NCBI GenBank assembly: GCA_012516125.1
Contig: JAAYXB010000084.1
Coordinates: forward strand, 1 to 44,942
Direction: 5' to 3'
DNA from: Bacillota bacterium
GTDB taxonomy: Bacteria; Bacillota; SHA-98; UBA4971
Length of the DNA stretch: 44,942 nucleotides
A model generated the notes under the pieces. The model searched no databases and had not been told where the DNA came from. It worked only from the letters and a program-made list of their open reading frames with translations. Below are positions 43,757-44,942 of this stretch, in pieces (position 1 is the first letter of the stretch; each line of letters begins with the position of its first letter). Both the position numbers and the translations under genes were made by a program.

Positions 43757-44779
43757 ATGAAGCTGCGCGAGGTGCGGATAGACGACGCGGTGGGACTCCC
43801 CCTTGCGTATGACCTTACAGAAATAGTCCCGGGTCAGCGGAAGGGGGCGGTCCTGAGGCGGGGGCATCGCATCTCTGCGGAGGATATCCCAACGCTCCAG
43901 CGAATCGGGAAATCCGCGGTATACGTGCTCGAGCTCGAGAAAGGCGAGGTGCACGAAGACGACGCCGCGCTGCGCCTAGCTTCCATGCTCTCAGGGCCTG
44001 GCGTTAAGGTGGAGATGCCCGGGGAAGCTTGGGCCGACGTGCGCGCAACCGTTAAAGGTCTCCTCAAGGTGGACGTGCGGCGCCTGCTCGCGATAAACAC
44101 CATCGGGGATCTTCTCGTTGCCACGCGCCACACCAACTCCAATGTGGGTCCCGGGGACCTCGTGGCGAAGGCCAAAGTGAGAGGGCTCGTCGTGGAAGAA
44201 GGGCGCCTGGCTCGCGCTGCTGACTTCGTAGGAGGGGACCCGGTAATCAAGGTGACTCCGTTTCGGCGCGTGCGTGCCGGCGTCGTTGTGACAGGACGGG
44301 AGGTTTACGAGGGGCGCGTCCAGGACGCGTTCACGCCTCTTCTCACAAGCAGGCTCGCCGAGTATGAGAGCACGGTCGCTGCGTCAGTGATAGTGCCCGA
44401 CGATGCGGACGAGATCGCCCGGGCCATCCTGGCTATGCTCGCACGCGACGTGGACATGGTCCTTGTGACGGGCGGGATGTCGCCTGACGACTGCACTCCG
44501 AGAGCCATCGAACTATGTGGGGCGCGTGTCGTCTTCTACGGAGCGCCGGTCTCGCCCGGCGCCATGACGCTCCTCGCGTACCACGGAGCGACTCCTGTGC
44601 TCGGGGTGCCTGCTGGCATCCTGGCGCGCCCGAGGGCGTTCTTCGACCTCATCATCGCACGGCTCCTCGCGGGTGAGAGCCTCAGCGCCACTGAGATAGC
44701 CGAATACGGCCACGGCGGGCTGTGCCTGGGGTGCAAGACGTGTTCGTTCCCGCTGTGTCCGTTCGGTAGAGGGGCCTAG
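43757..44779 (+). CDS. Molybdopterin-binding (MoeA/MoaB-like) protein with Cys-rich tail
   Basis: The protein has 340 residues. The ATG at 43757 follows AGGAAGG; an in-frame ATG at 43721 is an alternative. The N-terminal part resembles the MoeA substrate-entry region (VGLPLAYDLTEIVPGQRKG, GHRISAEDIPTLQRIGK). The second half is a MoaB/MogA-type molybdopterin-binding domain (VVVTGREVYEGR, DMVLVTGGMSPDD, VLGVPAGILARPRAFFDLI). The end carries CLGCKTCSFPLCPFG, a compact four-Cys motif that could bind a metal or cluster. It lacks the full MoeA length. A role in molybdenum/tungsten cofactor handling fits the aldehyde ferredoxin oxidoreductase in this window. Confidence 0.88.
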   Translation: MKLREVRIDDAVGLPLAYDLTEIVPGQRKGAVLRRGHRISAEDIPTLQRIGKSAVYVLELEKGEVHEDDAALRLASMLSGPGVKVEMPGEAWADVRATVKGLLKVDVRRLLAINTIGDLLVATRHTNSNVGPGDLVAKAKVRGLVVEEGRLARAADFVGGDPVIKVTPFRRVRAGVVVTGREVYEGRVQDAFTPLLTSRLAEYESTVAASVIVPDDADEIARAILAMLARDVDMVLVTGGMSPDDCTPRAIELCGARVVFYGAPVSPGAMTLLAYHGATPVLGVPAGILARPRAFFDLIIARLLAGESLSATEIAEYGHGGLCLGCKTCSFPLCPFGRGA

Positions 44780-44942
44780 CATGGATGGTACAGGCCGGCA
44801 GTAAAAGTGGCGCAGCGGCGGCGGACAACGGAGGCATGTCGCCTACCGAGGCTTGAGCCAGCGGTATGAACGCGATGGTGACTGGAGAGGCGCACCGACG
44901 CACCGATGGACTGGCTACGAACGCAGAAGCGGGGGCGGGGAC

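Noticed and set aside
44780-44942. Start of a further gene at the right edge
   Set aside because: An ATG near 44857 opens a frame to the window end, but the ribosome site is weak and only about 28 low-complexity codons are visible.

Overview
The window looks like chromosomal DNA of a high-GC anaerobic Bacillota-type bacterium. Support comes from strong GGAGG ribosome sites, frequent GTG and TTG starts, CUT1 sugar transport genes without their own ATPase, a BMP-type nucleoside importer and a tungsten-type aldehyde ferredoxin oxidoreductase. The lineage is inferred only. No tRNA, rRNA, CRISPR array or intact insertion sequence was seen.

Layout. 1-9576: a decayed, inverted, diverged copy of a sugar operon. 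Remnants of a ROK regulator, a Gfo/Idh dehydrogenase and a MalG permease survive, together with its divergent promoter pair. Two secreted beta-propeller genes of lower GC (1012-5687) sit between the promoter and the dehydrogenase remnant. A large intact secreted alkaline phosphatase / EEP-nuclease-like fusion closes the block. 9845-12355: a PHP-domain hydrolase, then a gene graveyard with an orphan 71-aa gene, a truncated nucleotidyltransferase, an ArsR stub and half an MFS transporter. 12565-17946: a complete BMP/ATPase/permease/permease importer. 18073-28903: the second copy of the sugar operon. Here the phosphatase fusion is the decayed part, while MalG, MalF, the binding protein, two Gfo/Idh dehydrogenases and the ROK regulator are intact. 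A type I phosphodiesterase follows. 29036-31846: a four-cluster ferredoxin and an aldehyde ferredoxin oxidoreductase. 32124-41858, minus strand: a dTDP-rhamnose and glycosyltransferase operon, including a 1501-residue protein combining a methyltransferase, four glycosyltransferase domains and TPRs. 41859-43756: mostly non-coding, with a degenerate repeat array resembling transposon ends. 43757-44779: a molybdopterin-binding (MoeA/MoaB-like) protein.

How it fits together. The ROK regulator probably represses the divergent dehydrogenase/transporter operon through a palindrome just downstream of its promoter. The window is rich in secreted phosphoester hydrolases (PD40-metallophosphoesterase, phosphatase-EEP fusion, phosphodiesterase) and has both a nucleoside-type and a sugar-type importer. 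A plausible but unproven theme is extracellular cleavage of phosphorylated substrates followed by uptake of the freed nucleoside or sugar.

The most striking structural result is that the two facing copies of the same locus have decayed reciprocally: what is intact in one is broken or missing in the other. Each decayed end is capped by a 140-bp repeat that is 139/140 identical in inverted orientation.
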